DNA from: Tautonia rosea
Lineage (GTDB): Bacteria; Planctomycetota; Planctomycetia; Isosphaerales; Isosphaeraceae
DNA: 64,000 nucleotides
Assembly: GCF_012958305.1 (NCBI RefSeq)
Contig: NZ_JABBYO010000002.1
Coordinates: 186,001 to 250,000, forward strand
Reading direction: 5' to 3'
Shown: piece by piece, positions 20,205 to 29,515 of the stretch
Position numbering within the stretch: position 1 is the stretch's first letter
How the letters are laid out: every line of letters starts with the position of its first letter
Translations under genes and position numbers: made by a program
The notes under the pieces: model-generated
The model's input: only the letters and a program-made list of their open reading frames with translations
The model's database searches: none
Told to the model about the DNA's origin: nothing

Positions 20205-22268
20205 TCAATCACTTTTGCCATCAAGACGTGACCATTCCTGATCAATAACCTTGGTGAGGTTCTCACGCTTCACCGTTTGTTTTGCGGACTGAAGCAGTCT
20301 TCGCCAGTCTGCAAGTCGATCAGCCTGATCCTTTTTGGGCCGAACTCGTTCCGAGAGGGAGCGGAGTAGGGCAACCGAAGGTTCGGAGCCGACGATCTCG
20401 ATCCAGATCGACGTGGCTTCGGACCAGTCATCTTCGGCGAGGGCACGCTGGAGGAGCCGAACCCGAGCTGATTCCAGCCAACGCTTTGCGGATGAACCGA
20501 GTGAGGCGCTGGGCCATCGTCCAAATTCGGTGCGCAACGCTTCCCACTGATTTCGCTGAGCGAACGAATCGGCAATAAGCATGTCTCGAACGTCTCGAAG
20601 CGGACCCTTGAACCGTTGTCGATCGAAAGACAGAAGTTTGCTTATGGCTTCTTCTGGTGCCGGTTCTCCGCGCCGAGATGCGTCCAGCGTGAGCTGAACA
20701 ACCCATTTGAGCACGGCGAGCGGATCGTCAGGAGAAGTGGGGGCGCTGGGCAGTCCGTAAACTGGCCAATCGGCCAGCCGAGCCCACTGGTCGAGACGAG
20801 GGTGAAGGGGGTTCGGGTCGAATCGAAACAGGGGATCGCCCAGATACGCCAGTCGCCAGCAATTCCCGAAGGGAGGCAATTCCTCGGGTAACATCCGAAC
20901 GGCAGCGCCGAGTGGAAGCCCTCGGAGCATCAGATCGACGAGCAGTTCCGGAGTCCGGAACGATTGTAAATATGGCTCATGCGCGGAACCAAAATAGATG
21001 AACGCCCCGTTCGCCAACCATCGACCTGCGATGGTGCTGGAATCCATGGGATTGGCGGCTGAGAAACTGTGAACCTTGTACACGATGGAGGGTTCGGTCA
21101 GGGGAACATCCCAGGTCCAGCCCGTCTCGGATTGACCGAGGTTAAACTGGCGGTTCCCGCCAGAGGAATTGATCATTACCAGACTGGAGCGATTTACCGG
21201 TTCGAAGGTGGTGTGCCATCCTGTCAGGCCAGTCTGATTCTTGGTCCGTTGCGTGACCGGCATCAACGCCTTCAAGCGATCGGCGACCAGTCCATGCTGA
21301 TAATCACCAAAAGGGTGTCCATTGGTGTTGTAAATGTTGATAAGGGTCGCTTCGTCCGGCTGCAGGAACAGGCTGCACATGGCCGCATAGACCGAGCGGA
21401 CCTCATCGCCGAGTAAGCGGCCCGCAAAGGCCCATCGCTCACGCACATGGTTTGGCTGGGCGACATCGAGATGTCGACCGATCAGGTCGTCGAAGGCAGC
21501 CGGACCCTTTTCTGCCGTGACCCCTTGGCCCTCGTAGCGGTAAGGGATTCCAAGGGCCAGCGTCAAGAAGTCACAATCGTCTCCAAGACGCTGAAACGCG
21601 GGCACCACCTGGGCCACGGTGGATTGAAGGTCTCGAGCGAGCGCTTGAGCCTCTGCGTTGGAGAGGAGCGAATCGAAACGTCCCTTGGCGTCCCAGCGGA
21701 TCAAAGGTTGAAATCTTCCGGCGGCCAGCGCGGCCGCGCCGGGAAGCGATTGGGAATCGGGATTGGAAATCACGACGCCTGGCGGCGACCGTCGCGGTCT
21801 GATCGGTGGTCGGTTACCGGCATTGGCGTCGCGGTCGTCTCCGGAGGTCCAGGTACGACCGACGGCGGTGGTGGCGGCTGACCACAATTGCTCTCCCGTA
21901 ACAGGCTTGGCTGAAGTTGGATAACGAACGACTCGAGAGGGACGGAAGGCGCGGAGGAACTTGGAGGTGTATTCCACGTCCTCAATCAGGATGGGGAACC
22001 AGTGGCCGCTGTCCCAGGTGCCGAGGACCTCGATAAATGAGGCCGTGTCAGGCACGAGGCAGACCACGTCAACCACCTCGCGTCGAGGTCCGGTCCTGAA
22101 TTCCCAGGCCGCCGCAGCCTGGCGCAGTCGCTGGAGCCGTGGATCGTCGAGCGAGATGGCCGGTTTGGTGTCCGCGTCCTGGATTCCTGGGGCTGGTGCG
22201 ACCAGCATCACCAGCAAAAGGACCGCGAGCAGTCCCCTTCGCCATCGATTCGCGCGATCACCGACCAT
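20205..22268 (-). CDS. Large secreted protein of unknown function
   Basis: 687 residues from ATG 22268, preceded by GGAGGGAAG. A signal peptide (RWRRGLLAVLLLVMLVAPAPG) leads to a conserved-looking domain with VVDVVCLVPDTASFIEVL, NIYNTNGHPFGDYQ, SLVMINSSGGNRQFN, NGAFIYFGSAHEPYLQSF and WRLAYLGDPLFRFD. The order of these segments recalls caspase-like C25 (gingipain)/TIGR03790 proteins, in which a region like 'GSxxEPY...YLGDPLY' closes the domain, but I cannot place a catalytic His-Cys pair. The last 170 residues are helical, repeat-like. It ends 4 bases from the end of the CobB-like gene on the other strand. Confidence 0.7.
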   Translation of the reverse strand: MVGDRANRWRRGLLAVLLLVMLVAPAPGIQDADTKPAISLDDPRLQRLRQAAAAWEFRTGPRREVVDVVCLVPDTASFIEVLGTWDSGHWFPILIEDVEYTSKFLRAFRPSRVVRYPTSAKPVTGEQLWSAATTAVGRTWTSGDDRDANAGNRPPIRPRRSPPGVVISNPDSQSLPGAAALAAGRFQPLIRWDAKGRFDSLLSNAEAQALARDLQSTVAQVVPAFQRLGDDCDFLTLALGIPYRYEGQGVTAEKGPAAFDDLIGRHLDVAQPNHVRERWAFAGRLLGDEVRSVYAAMCSLFLQPDEATLINIYNTNGHPFGDYQHGLVADRLKALMPVTQRTKNQTGLTGWHTTFEPVNRSSLVMINSSGGNRQFNLGQSETGWTWDVPLTEPSIVYKVHSFSAANPMDSSTIAGRWLANGAFIYFGSAHEPYLQSFRTPELLVDLMLRGLPLGAAVRMLPEELPPFGNCWRLAYLGDPLFRFDPNPLHPRLDQWARLADWPVYGLPSAPTSPDDPLAVLKWVVQLTLDASRRGEPAPEEAISKLLSFDRQRFKGPLRDVRDMLIADSFAQRNQWEALRTEFGRWPSASLGSSAKRWLESARVRLLQRALAEDDWSEATSIWIEIVGSEPSVALLRSLSERVRPKKDQADRLADWRRLLQSAKQTVKRENLTKVIDQEWSRLDGKSD

Positions 22269-22449
22269 CAACTTCCCTCCGGGCCGAGCTCTCCTCCGAT
22301 CCGAATCCGCCTCCACCTGAGACGGGAGCACTCGGATAAGTGTACGCCATCGTCCCGGCGGTGTCTTGCTGTTGCGTGCGGCGAATCCAATCCTGCGTGG
22401 CAGAACGTCAGCGCGGGGCCGGGGGTAACCCAAGTTGCTGAGAACAGCT

Positions 22450-23880
22450 TCAGGCAATCAAATCAAGGACTGGTTTGCCGAGGCCGTCCTGGGTGACGTA
22501 AAACGGGCGTTCCTCGGTAATGATCCCGTATCGCGGAGAGATTCCGAGCAGGTGGCAGATTGTGGCATGGAGATCGGTCACGGTGACTGGCGTTGTGATC
22601 GAGGTGTACGGTTTCTCGTCGGAGGTTTCACCGTGCACATGCCCTTGCTTGACGCCGCCTCCAAACATCAAGACCGAGCCGGCTCCAGTGAAGTGCCGGT
22701 GGTGTCCGAAGTGGGCCAGTTCGTTGATCACGTTGGGCTGCTCAACCTGATTCGGCACGAGTTTGTCGGCTTTCCCTTCCACCAGGACCGATCGGCTAAA
22801 CTCGCTCGCAAGCACAATGAGGGTTCGGTCGAGCAAGCCGCGTTCTTCCAGGTCGAGCACAAGCTGGGCGATCGGCCCATCAATCTGATGCTTCATGTCG
22901 GCAGCCCGCGTGTGTCCGTTGTCGTGCGTGTCCCAGTTGAGGAACGGAATATATTCGCTGGTGACCTCAACGTACCGCGCCCCGACCTCGATCAGACGTC
23001 GGGCCAAGAGGCATCCAAGCCCGAATCGGCCGGTGTTGTAGGTCTCGTACGACGTTGAGGGCTCGTTGGACAGGTCGAACGCGAGCGAGGCCTCCGAATT
23101 GAGCAGACGGTCGGCGTTTTCGAGCGATCGCAGCAGCGATTCCTTTTGCAGGTCGGAGCCAAAGGAACGACTCGGGCTGGCCGCCAGCAATTTTTGGTAC
23201 GCGGCGTATCGGTTTCGGAACCGCTCTTCCGTCATCCCGGCCGGCGGGCGGACACTGGCAACCGCATCGGTCGGATTGGGGACGCGAAAGGGACCGAACT
23301 CGGTGCCGAGGACGCCTCCCGTTTGGAATGCTTTCAACTCCTCGGCTTCGCCATTGCCCTCGTAACGCTGGCCGATGTCGATGTACGCGGGGACGGCCGG
23401 GTTGTTCGGGCCGAGCGCATGGGCGATCCAGGCTCCGAGATGAGGGGCTGCGACACTGACCGGTGGCTCATAGCCGGTGTGCCAGTGGTACTGATGCCGG
23501 GAATGCAGGATCGCGCCGAGGTCTGCCGCAACGTGAGTCTTGATCAAGCTTCCTCGATCCATCACCCGGCCGATTCGCTCCAGCCCGGCACTGAAAGAGA
23601 GGCCTTCGACGACTGTTGGCACGCTGGGGAAGGTGCTCTCGACCTCTTCGGCCTTCATGCCAGGACGGAAGGGGGTGTACCGTTTGGGATCGAAGGTCTC
23701 GGCATGGGCCATACCACCCCCCATCCAGAGCACGATGACCGCGTCGGCCTTGGCTTCACGCCGGGCCATCTCCAATTCGTCCTGACCGAGCAACGATCCG
23801 GAGTGCTGAGCGGCCAGGGAGGCAAGGGTCGCTGCGCTGGCGGTCTTCAGGAAGTCGCGTCGGGAGCTATCGGGAGCCAT
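22450..23880 (-). CDS. DUF1501 protein, Tat-exported, sulfatase/phosphatase-like fold
   Basis: 476 residues. The N-terminus has a Tat signal (SRRDFLKTASAATLASLAA). The body has the DUF1501 landmarks: IVLWMGGGMAHAETFDPK, GLERIGRVMDRGSLIKTH, HQYHWHTGYEP, LGCLLARRLIEVGARYVEV, NWDTHDNGHTRAADMK and VLASEFSRS. DUF1501 belongs to the alkaline-phosphatase/sulfatase superfamily, but activity is unproven. In planctomycetes it is almost always next to a DUF1549/DUF1553 gene, as here (54 bases upstream), and the pair is thought to act on sulfated or other polysaccharides in the periplasm; that is inference. Confidence 0.92.
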   Translation of the reverse strand: MAPDSSRRDFLKTASAATLASLAAQHSGSLLGQDELEMARREAKADAVIVLWMGGGMAHAETFDPKRYTPFRPGMKAEEVESTFPSVPTVVEGLSFSAGLERIGRVMDRGSLIKTHVAADLGAILHSRHQYHWHTGYEPPVSVAAPHLGAWIAHALGPNNPAVPAYIDIGQRYEGNGEAEELKAFQTGGVLGTEFGPFRVPNPTDAVASVRPPAGMTEERFRNRYAAYQKLLAASPSRSFGSDLQKESLLRSLENADRLLNSEASLAFDLSNEPSTSYETYNTGRFGLGCLLARRLIEVGARYVEVTSEYIPFLNWDTHDNGHTRAADMKHQIDGPIAQLVLDLEERGLLDRTLIVLASEFSRSVLVEGKADKLVPNQVEQPNVINELAHFGHHRHFTGAGSVLMFGGGVKQGHVHGETSDEKPYTSITTPVTVTDLHATICHLLGISPRYGIITEERPFYVTQDGLGKPVLDLIA

Positions 23881-23934
23881 GATCAATATCCCCAGCGTCT
23901 CGATTCCGGAGGAATGGAATGGGTTGGGATGGGA

Positions 23935-26484
23935 TCAAGGAATGAGTTGGAATTCCGGTAACATCAGAATCACCCAGAGCAGGTCCTCTACCCCTTCCGA
24001 GGTGGGATTCGGCCCCAGAAGTTGCTGGGCGATTTCCTTCTCCTCGGCGGTCGGAGGTCGACCGAACGACCGACGGAACAGGTCGAGGACAATGGCGTTT
24101 GGATTGCCGTCGAGGCGATCAAAGACGACTTGTGCGCCTTCAGCGAGACGAATGGCGAGCGTCTCACCGTTGGTCAGTTCGAGAGCCTGAATGGTCGAGG
24201 CAATCGAGTCACGGCGGGTCACGACCTGCTCTCGGTTGGGACGGCCAAGGGCGGTGAGCAGTGGGTCGTTGAAGGTCAGAACGGCCCGAATGGGTTCGTT
24301 TCGCTCACGGTTGGTTTCTAACAAGGTCGCCGAGAGGTCGATGCCGGGATAGGTGCGTCGCGCCATCGGCAGGGCAACGGCATGTTTCCAGGAGGAATCG
24401 TCGAAGCCGGGCTCAGTCCAGTCGCCGTTGTCGGAGGTTGACCAGAGCCACGATTCATCGGATCCCATTGCCCAGGCGAGGTTCGAGCCATTGAAACCGC
24501 CGACCCAGGCGAGAAATGCGGCCGGATTGGGCCCGCTCGCCTTGCGGACCCCTCGGCCCCGCGCGGGATCGGGCCAGTTAGTCGCTTCAGCGGCGATCAC
24601 GTTTTCTCCCTGACGAAGCAAGCTGCTGATGTCAGCGGCAACAGGGCGACTCCAATCGTCTCCGCCAGCGACGCGTTGGCCATTGACATAAAGGACCAGT
24701 TCGTTGTCGCAGGTGCCGGCGATCAGGGCTCGCTCGGGAAGCTCATCCAACTGAATGACCTTCCGCAGGAAGATGGTTCCACCTGGGTCTTTCAACGCAT
24801 TGTCATGACGCCAGATCCAGGTTGCTTCGATTTTGGGGGCGACGGGACCAGCGGTCGCTTCGGCTCCCTCAGCCCTGGCGATCGCGGCTCGGACGGCCTG
24901 GAGCTGTCCTCCTTGACCGCGGCCATCGACCTTGAGCATCTCCCCCGAAGCCACTGGCCAGGAGCCGGTGATGGTTGAGAAGGCGTCGAGAAACTCCTCA
25001 GCGGTCATGCGTTTGACCAGTGGGCCTTTAAACGTGAAGTTTCCTTCAGATTCCGCTCCATCATCCAGTTGAGCCCCGGCAAGCTGATAGGCTCGGGACG
25101 TCGCGATCAAGACCATCGTGTGTTTCAGGTCGTGGCCGTTCCGGACGAAATCGGTTGCCAGCCAGTCCAGAAGGTCCTGATTCCAAGGTTCCTGATCGAG
25201 GTCGTCGAGGGGCTCAACCAGTCCTCGGCCCATCAGATGGGCCCAGAGACGATTGACGATTGTCCGAGCGAAGCGGCCGTTTTCGGGTAAGACGAGCAGG
25301 TCGGCGAGCCGTTCCATCCGTTCGCTTCGAGGGGCGTTCGGGTCGATCGTGCCCAGTTCCGGATAGATGAAGCCGGGCTCGGCGATCCGACCCACGGGAC
25401 GATCGCAGCGATGAATCTCCAGCGACTCCTCGGCGAAGACCGCGGACAGGGCATACGCGTCGTCCAGCTTCCAGTGGTTGACAAAACTGTCGTGACAACT
25501 CGCGCACTTGATGTTCGTCCCCAGAAAGACCTGAGAGACGTTCTGAGCTGCCTGAACCGGGGGGGCCTGGCTCGCGTTGACGACCCCACGCCAGATGATT
25601 CCCTTGGTGAACCCCTGCGAACCCGGAACCGGGCTGACAAGCTGGTGAGCGAACTGATCGTATGGGAGGTTCTCATAGAGCGCTCGATAGAGCCATTCGG
25701 TAATGGTCGATCGTCCGTCGTCGATGAATCCGGTCCCTCGATATTCGTTGCGGAGCAGGTCGTTCCAGAACGTCAGCCAGTGATCGGCATAGGCGCGACG
25801 ATCGCTGAGCAGTCGTTCCACGAGGCGTTCCCGCTTGTCGGGCCGGTCATCCTGCTCGAACGTGTCGAGGTCTTCCGGATCGGGAAGCAGGCCGACCAGA
25901 TCGAGCGACACCCGTCGCATGAAGATCGAGTCGGAAACTGGAGTCCAGTCAAGGGCCTCTCCTCGATCGGCCAGGTGCCGTGCGATCAGGCGATCGATCG
26001 GATGATCCAGAGAGATGGTCCCTGGAGAAGGAGGAACTTCGGGAGACCGGGGGGCGAGCGAGGCTTGCCGAAAGCCGAAATCAACATCCTTCGGCCAGGG
26101 AAGCCCTTGCTCGATCCACTGGCGGAGATGCTCAATCTCTTCCTGGGAAAGAGGATCGCCGTTGGAAGGCATGCGGAGGAGGGGGTCTGATTCGATCACC
26201 CGTTCGAAGATCAGGCTTGCCTCAGGATCGCCCGGTTCGGCGGCGGGTCCGCCCTCACCCCCTCGGAGCATTGCTTCGCGGTTTTCAAGCGAGAGACCAC
26301 CCTTGTATTTGCCGAGACCGTGGCACTTTAAACACTTGCCTTCAAGGATCGGGCGGATCGTTTCTGAAAAGCCGCCGTCGGTAGAGGGGGAAGGGGACTC
26401 CTGAGCATGAACAGGATGATTGCCGCCGGGTCCCAGGATGAGGGCGACAAGCAAGCAGTTGCCAATTCGGAGAGAGTGCTTCAC
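23935..26484 (-). CDS. DUF1549/DUF1553 cytochrome-like protein (PSCyt1-PSCyt2-PSD1)
   Basis: 849 residues from GTG 26484, which gives a good signal peptide (KHSLRIGNCLLVALILGPGG); an ATG at 26562 would place 26 residues in front of it. Order: Planctomycete cytochrome-c domain with CLKCHG (about residue 55), DUF1549 (RRVSLDLVGLLPDPEDL to CASCHDSF), then DUF1553 (NRLWAHLMGRGLVEPLDDLD to the C-terminus). A beta-sandwich-like segment (nucleotides about 24360-24840: ATWIWRHDNAL, NELVLYVNGQRVAGG, WTEPGFDDSSWKHA) interrupts DUF1553. Two CxxCH sites could bind heme. It forms an operon with the DUF1501 gene. Confidence 0.9.
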   Translation of the reverse strand: MKHSLRIGNCLLVALILGPGGNHPVHAQESPSPSTDGGFSETIRPILEGKCLKCHGLGKYKGGLSLENREAMLRGGEGGPAAEPGDPEASLIFERVIESDPLLRMPSNGDPLSQEEIEHLRQWIEQGLPWPKDVDFGFRQASLAPRSPEVPPSPGTISLDHPIDRLIARHLADRGEALDWTPVSDSIFMRRVSLDLVGLLPDPEDLDTFEQDDRPDKRERLVERLLSDRRAYADHWLTFWNDLLRNEYRGTGFIDDGRSTITEWLYRALYENLPYDQFAHQLVSPVPGSQGFTKGIIWRGVVNASQAPPVQAAQNVSQVFLGTNIKCASCHDSFVNHWKLDDAYALSAVFAEESLEIHRCDRPVGRIAEPGFIYPELGTIDPNAPRSERMERLADLLVLPENGRFARTIVNRLWAHLMGRGLVEPLDDLDQEPWNQDLLDWLATDFVRNGHDLKHTMVLIATSRAYQLAGAQLDDGAESEGNFTFKGPLVKRMTAEEFLDAFSTITGSWPVASGEMLKVDGRGQGGQLQAVRAAIARAEGAEATAGPVAPKIEATWIWRHDNALKDPGGTIFLRKVIQLDELPERALIAGTCDNELVLYVNGQRVAGGDDWSRPVAADISSLLRQGENVIAAEATNWPDPARGRGVRKASGPNPAAFLAWVGGFNGSNLAWAMGSDESWLWSTSDNGDWTEPGFDDSSWKHAVALPMARRTYPGIDLSATLLETNRERNEPIRAVLTFNDPLLTALGRPNREQVVTRRDSIASTIQALELTNGETLAIRLAEGAQVVFDRLDGNPNAIVLDLFRRSFGRPPTAEEKEIAQQLLGPNPTSEGVEDLLWVILMLPEFQLIP

Positions 26485-26671
26485 CGTCGTACCTCGGTAC
26501 TCGGCCTGCGAGCGGAGGAGGTTCGAAGAGGGACATCGAAACGCCTCGACGAATCTCTTCATTCAAGTGATCGTACAGCACGAAAGGGCGGCATTCGAGC
26601 GGAAATCGGTTGGAGCACGCCTCAGATAGGGTGACGATTCTGTTGGCTTGAAGAAACGCTTTGACCTAGGA

Positions 26672-26698
26672 GGCCGTTGCGTTGGGGTTGCAACGGCC
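26672..26698 (-). terminator. Hairpin after the small lipoprotein gene
   Basis: A perfect 9-bp stem (GGCCGTTGC / GCAACGGCC) with a 9-base loop starts 7 bases beyond the stop of the 26705-27154 gene. It lacks a clear T run on the minus strand, so it may be a Rho-assisted or weak terminator. Confidence 0.5.
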
Positions 26699-26704
26699 GA
26701 TCGC

Positions 26705-27154
26705 TCACTCAAGGTCGAAGTCGAACGTATTCCGGCCACGCTCCACGGTACGGGTCAGGCCCGAGGTGGTCGGGCTCTGGTACTTCTCCGGGAGGTTCGA
26801 GGTCAGTTCCAGTGGTTCCCCTGGTAACTCGGAATTCATGGCATCGGGGTCGATGTCGGAGATGACGATCTGGTATTCCCCGAGTTCGGCGCCATCGAAG
26901 GGTTCTCGGGTCTGGAGTTGATATTCGCCTCCTGGACCGAGCGTCCCGTTGGCATTCGGTCGGGCCGGATCGGTGGAAATGAACGAGATAGTCCCGGTTT
27001 CCAGTGGTTGGCCTTGATAGGTGACCTTGCCTGAGACCCGGGCCATTTCTGGTCCACTGCTGCCGCATCCTGCAAAGGGAAGAATAAGAACACTAAAGAA
27101 TACGGAACTGGCAAGATGGTGGTACGGTCGTCGTCTGAACGTGCGTGCAATCAC
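26705..27154 (-). CDS. Lipoprotein with transthyretin/carboxypeptidase-regulatory-like domain
   Basis: 149 residues from GTG 27154, with GAGGGG 7 bases upstream (a TTG at 27160 is too close to that site). The N-terminus has a hydrophobic segment ending in the lipobox FAGC, so it is probably a lipoprotein. The mature part (VSGKVTYQGQPLETGTISF, GEYQIVI, LPEKYQSP) has the pattern of the small beta-sandwich lipoproteins found beside DUF1559 genes in planctomycetes. The DUF1559 gene lies upstream on the same strand, with a hairpin between them. Confidence 0.82.
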   Translation of the reverse strand: MIARTFRRRPYHHLASSVFFSVLILPFAGCGSSGPEMARVSGKVTYQGQPLETGTISFISTDPARPNANGTLGPGGEYQLQTREPFDGAELGEYQIVISDIDPDAMNSELPGEPLELTSNLPEKYQSPTTSGLTRTVERGRNTFDFDLE

Positions 27155-27183
27155 GAGCAAGCCCCTCTAAGAGAATTACGAAA

Positions 27184-27220
27184 CCACCCTGGTTCCTGAA
27201 TAACACAAGGACCAGGGTGG
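27184..27220 (-). terminator. Hairpin between DUF1559 gene and lipoprotein gene
   Basis: A perfect 10-bp stem (CCACCCTGGT / ACCAGGGTGG) with a 17-base loop lies 88 bases past the DUF1559 stop and 30 bases before the lipoprotein start. Only TTTC follows, so it may be a partial terminator or mRNA-stabilising element that makes the pilin-like protein more abundant than the lipoprotein. Confidence 0.55.
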
Positions 27221-27308
27221 AATCGGTTTCGATACGTTGAGGACGGACTGACCCAACCGGGTCAAGCCCGTCCCTTGGATTGGCCAGGTCTTTCGCCGAT
27301 TCCAGGAC

Positions 27309-28364
27309 TCAGTAGGAATCAGCCGAGATGATTTCACCCTGATTCCGAGTGCTCAGAGCCTGGTAGATATTGAAGTTGATCGTTTCCTTGATGAACTTCA
27401 CCGAGCCGTCGGCCATGGCGAAGTTCGCACCACCAGGGTGGAAGCTCCGGAAACTGATTTGCCGGGTCCAGTTGCCGACCACAGGCCAGGAGCCGTCAGA
27501 ACCGACCTGTCGGAAGTTGAGTGGCACGGCGGTCGAGCCAACCGATTGGTTGGCATGGACCCAGGAGTTCCATCGCGTCACACGGCGGATTTGCTCGCCG
27601 GCAAGGAACGTGTTGGAGGTGCCGTCACGAACGCTTTCGATCCCGACGTTCGACCCCCACGCCCAGAAAATGCCACTGCCGGCGGTCGTCCCGTTTTGCT
27701 GCTGCTCACCGGAGAGGCGGTTGTGGCCCAACTGGGGCAAACGGCAGAGGCGTCCCGTATCGCTGCAGAGGATCAACTGGCCATTGCGCGGGTCGCCCAG
27801 GCTGCCGGCGCAGGCCAGGCAGTTGTCGCCCATGTTGCCGACGTAAGACGTCCCGGCAGCCGGGTCGTTCCAGATGTCGTCGGCGTTGGTGGTGTCGATG
27901 TTCTCGCTGTCATCTGACGGGCAGATCAGCGAGTTAATGACCGTGACTCGGACGGTGGAATTCTGCTGGCCCATATAAATGGGGTTCCAGCGCCAGCCGC
28001 CGCCGCGGTTCTCACCCCACATGATGCTGAAATTCACAGCATTAAAGATCGATTGCTGTTCCATCTGCGGAAGCAGCAACACAAGCCAGCTCGAATTATT
28101 CCAGGCCAGGCCGGTCGTTGGTCCGAACACGGGGTGCAAGTACATGCCCGTGGGGAACTTACCCACCTGGTCGTGATAATTGTGCGCCGCAAGGGCCAAC
28201 TGTTTCAGGTTGTTGGTGCACTGCGCGCGCCGGGCCGCTTCTCGGGCTGATTGAACCGCCGGCAAGAGCAAGGCGATCAGGACGCCAATGATGGCGATGA
28301 CGACCAAGAGCTCGATGAGGGTGAAGCCGCCCGAATCCGAACGCTTACGAAACCCACTGATCAT
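27309..28364 (-). CDS. DUF1559 pseudopilin-like protein
   Basis: 351 residues from ATG 28364, with AGGAAGGGA upstream. The type IV-pilin-like N-terminus [20 protein letters not shown] (prepilin cleavage after Gly, Glu at +5) is followed by [27 protein letters not shown] and the DUF1559 body. The C-terminus has the H-x-G-G-x-N-x-x-x-x-DGSV motif ([16 protein letters not shown]), diagnostic for DUF1559. These proteins are exported through a type II/IV-pilus-like route and are abundant in Planctomycetota; their role is unknown. The start at 28397 (GTG/TTG-type) adds only a non-pilin leader. Confidence 0.95.
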   Translation of the reverse strand: MISGFRKRSDSGGFTLIELLVVIAIIGVLIALLLPAVQSAREAARRAQCTNNLKQLALAAHNYHDQVGKFPTGMYLHPVFGPTTGLAWNNSSWLVLLLPQMEQQSIFNAVNFSIMWGENRGGGWRWNPIYMGQQNSTVRVTVINSLICPSDDSENIDTTNADDIWNDPAAGTSYVGNMGDNCLACAGSLGDPRNGQLILCSDTGRLCRLPQLGHNRLSGEQQQNGTTAGSGIFWAWGSNVGIESVRDGTSNTFLAGEQIRRVTRWNSWVHANQSVGSTAVPLNFRQVGSDGSWPVVGNWTRQISFRSFHPGGANFAMADGSVKFIKETINFNIYQALSTRNQGEIISADSY

Positions 28365-28869
28365 GGTCGATTCCCTTCCTCGAATGGAGAAAACCATCAG
28401 GAGGCCCGATCAGACGGGGGGGTCGACCGACATCCCGTCGGATCTCACCGCAATTCAGAGGCGCAATTCGCGATGCCGCGATCGCCAAGCAATAACGGAC
28501 TCCTCTGGTCTTCCGCGGAACAACGAGAGATAGGATATGTGTTACATTTGCCTCAGTTTCGACCCAAAGGAAATTAAACATCAATAATGCACTGGACGCA
28601 AGGGTGAAGAGTCAGTTTTACCCCCCTGCGAACCTCGACGTTCGTGAGAAGCGTTCCCCTTAGGAACAACGTTCAATATTGCCAGAAGCCGGTTTGTACT
28701 GGTGTGTCGAGCCGGGGGGGCACGTGATGATTGAACACCGTCCGTCGGTCGAGGATGGAGAACCGAGCCACAACCCGGTAGAATCGGGGAAACCTTGCAC
28801 GTTCCCTCCGCCCCACCGTCCCTTGGGTTGGGGCGATTGCATTCTGCGAGCGACGAGGACCCGAAATCG
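28365..28869. other. 505-base divergent promoter region, DUF1559 / RbsD
   Basis: The two flanking genes point away from each other. The segment 28530-28600 is notably AT-richer than its surroundings (for example TGTGTTACATTTG, AAATTAAACATCAATAATG) and is the best place for promoters. Short frames are present, but none is convincing. No tRNA or riboswitch-like structure was recognised. Confidence 0.5.
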
Positions 28870-29268
28870 ATGAAGAAGCGCGGCATCCTTAATCCGGCGA
28901 TCTGCTCGTTGCTGGCCGAACTCGGCCATCTGGACGAGTTGCTCATCGTCGACGCCGGATACCCGCTGCCGCCGGATGGGCATGTCATCGACCTGACCCT
29001 CACCCCCGGCATCCCCCGGTTCCTCGATGTGTTGAAAGCGATCGCTGACGAACTGGTGATCGAATCTGTGACCGTCCCCTCTGAGATCCACGACTACAGC
29101 CCCGAGATGTACCAGCAAATGCTCGAGGTGCTGGGTAGTGACATCGACGTCGATGAGGAACCCCACCACGAGTTCAAGGAAAAGGGACTCGAAGCCAAGG
29201 GAATCATCCGGACCGGCGAATTCACCCCCTACGCCAGCACCCGGGTGCTGTGCGGAAGCCCCTTCTGA
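28870..29268 (+). CDS. D-ribose pyranase / fucose mutarotase family (RbsD/FucU)
   Basis: 132 residues from ATG 28870 (MKKRGILNPAICSLLAELGH). The family's general acid/base His20 is exactly at position 20, followed by DELLIVDAGYPLP; the C-terminal EFTPYASTRVLCGSPF fits the RbsD/FucU substrate-binding end. These decamers interconvert pyranose and furanose or anomer forms of ribose or fucose. No ribose transporter or kinase is adjacent, so ribose and fucose cannot be separated with certainty. The stop codon lies in the loop of a hairpin (29255-29282). Confidence 0.88.
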   Translation: MKKRGILNPAICSLLAELGHLDELLIVDAGYPLPPDGHVIDLTLTPGIPRFLDVLKAIADELVIESVTVPSEIHDYSPEMYQQMLEVLGSDIDVDEEPHHEFKEKGLEAKGIIRTGEFTPYASTRVLCGSPF

Positions 29269-29282
29269 TCGCTGGGGGCTTC
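29255..29282 (+). terminator. Hairpin overlapping the RbsD stop codon
   Basis: GAAGCCCC and GGGGCTTC form a perfect 8-bp stem around a 12-base loop that contains the TGA stop. It is followed by TCTCCAGTTT, a poor T run. It is a likely transcription end for the RbsD gene. Confidence 0.5.
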
Positions 29283-29474
29283 TCCAGTTTCCGATGGACC
29301 TTCCCAGGTCCATCACGTCTCAACAAACGCCTTCGCCAACAGTGGAAGCTGAAAAGGTACGCCGGTGGGTCGCGAGCGACCTACGGTATCGGTCATTCCT
29401 CTCAGATGAGGTGTTTTTGCAACGCGGGATTCTTGGTCTGTCGCCGCGGGCAAGGAATCTCGGTGTTGAAGATA

Positions 29475-29504
29475 TGGGCCGGCTGTTGCTAGCACCCTGG
29501 CCCA
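29475..29504. repeat. Paired hairpin, copy 1
   Basis: TGGGCC and GGCCCA flank a loop containing TGTTGCTAGCACCC (from 29484), which also allows a small GCT/AGC inner stem. The same loop recurs 40 bases on with a different stem. Confidence 0.75.
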
Positions 29505-29515
29505 TCCTGTCGATC

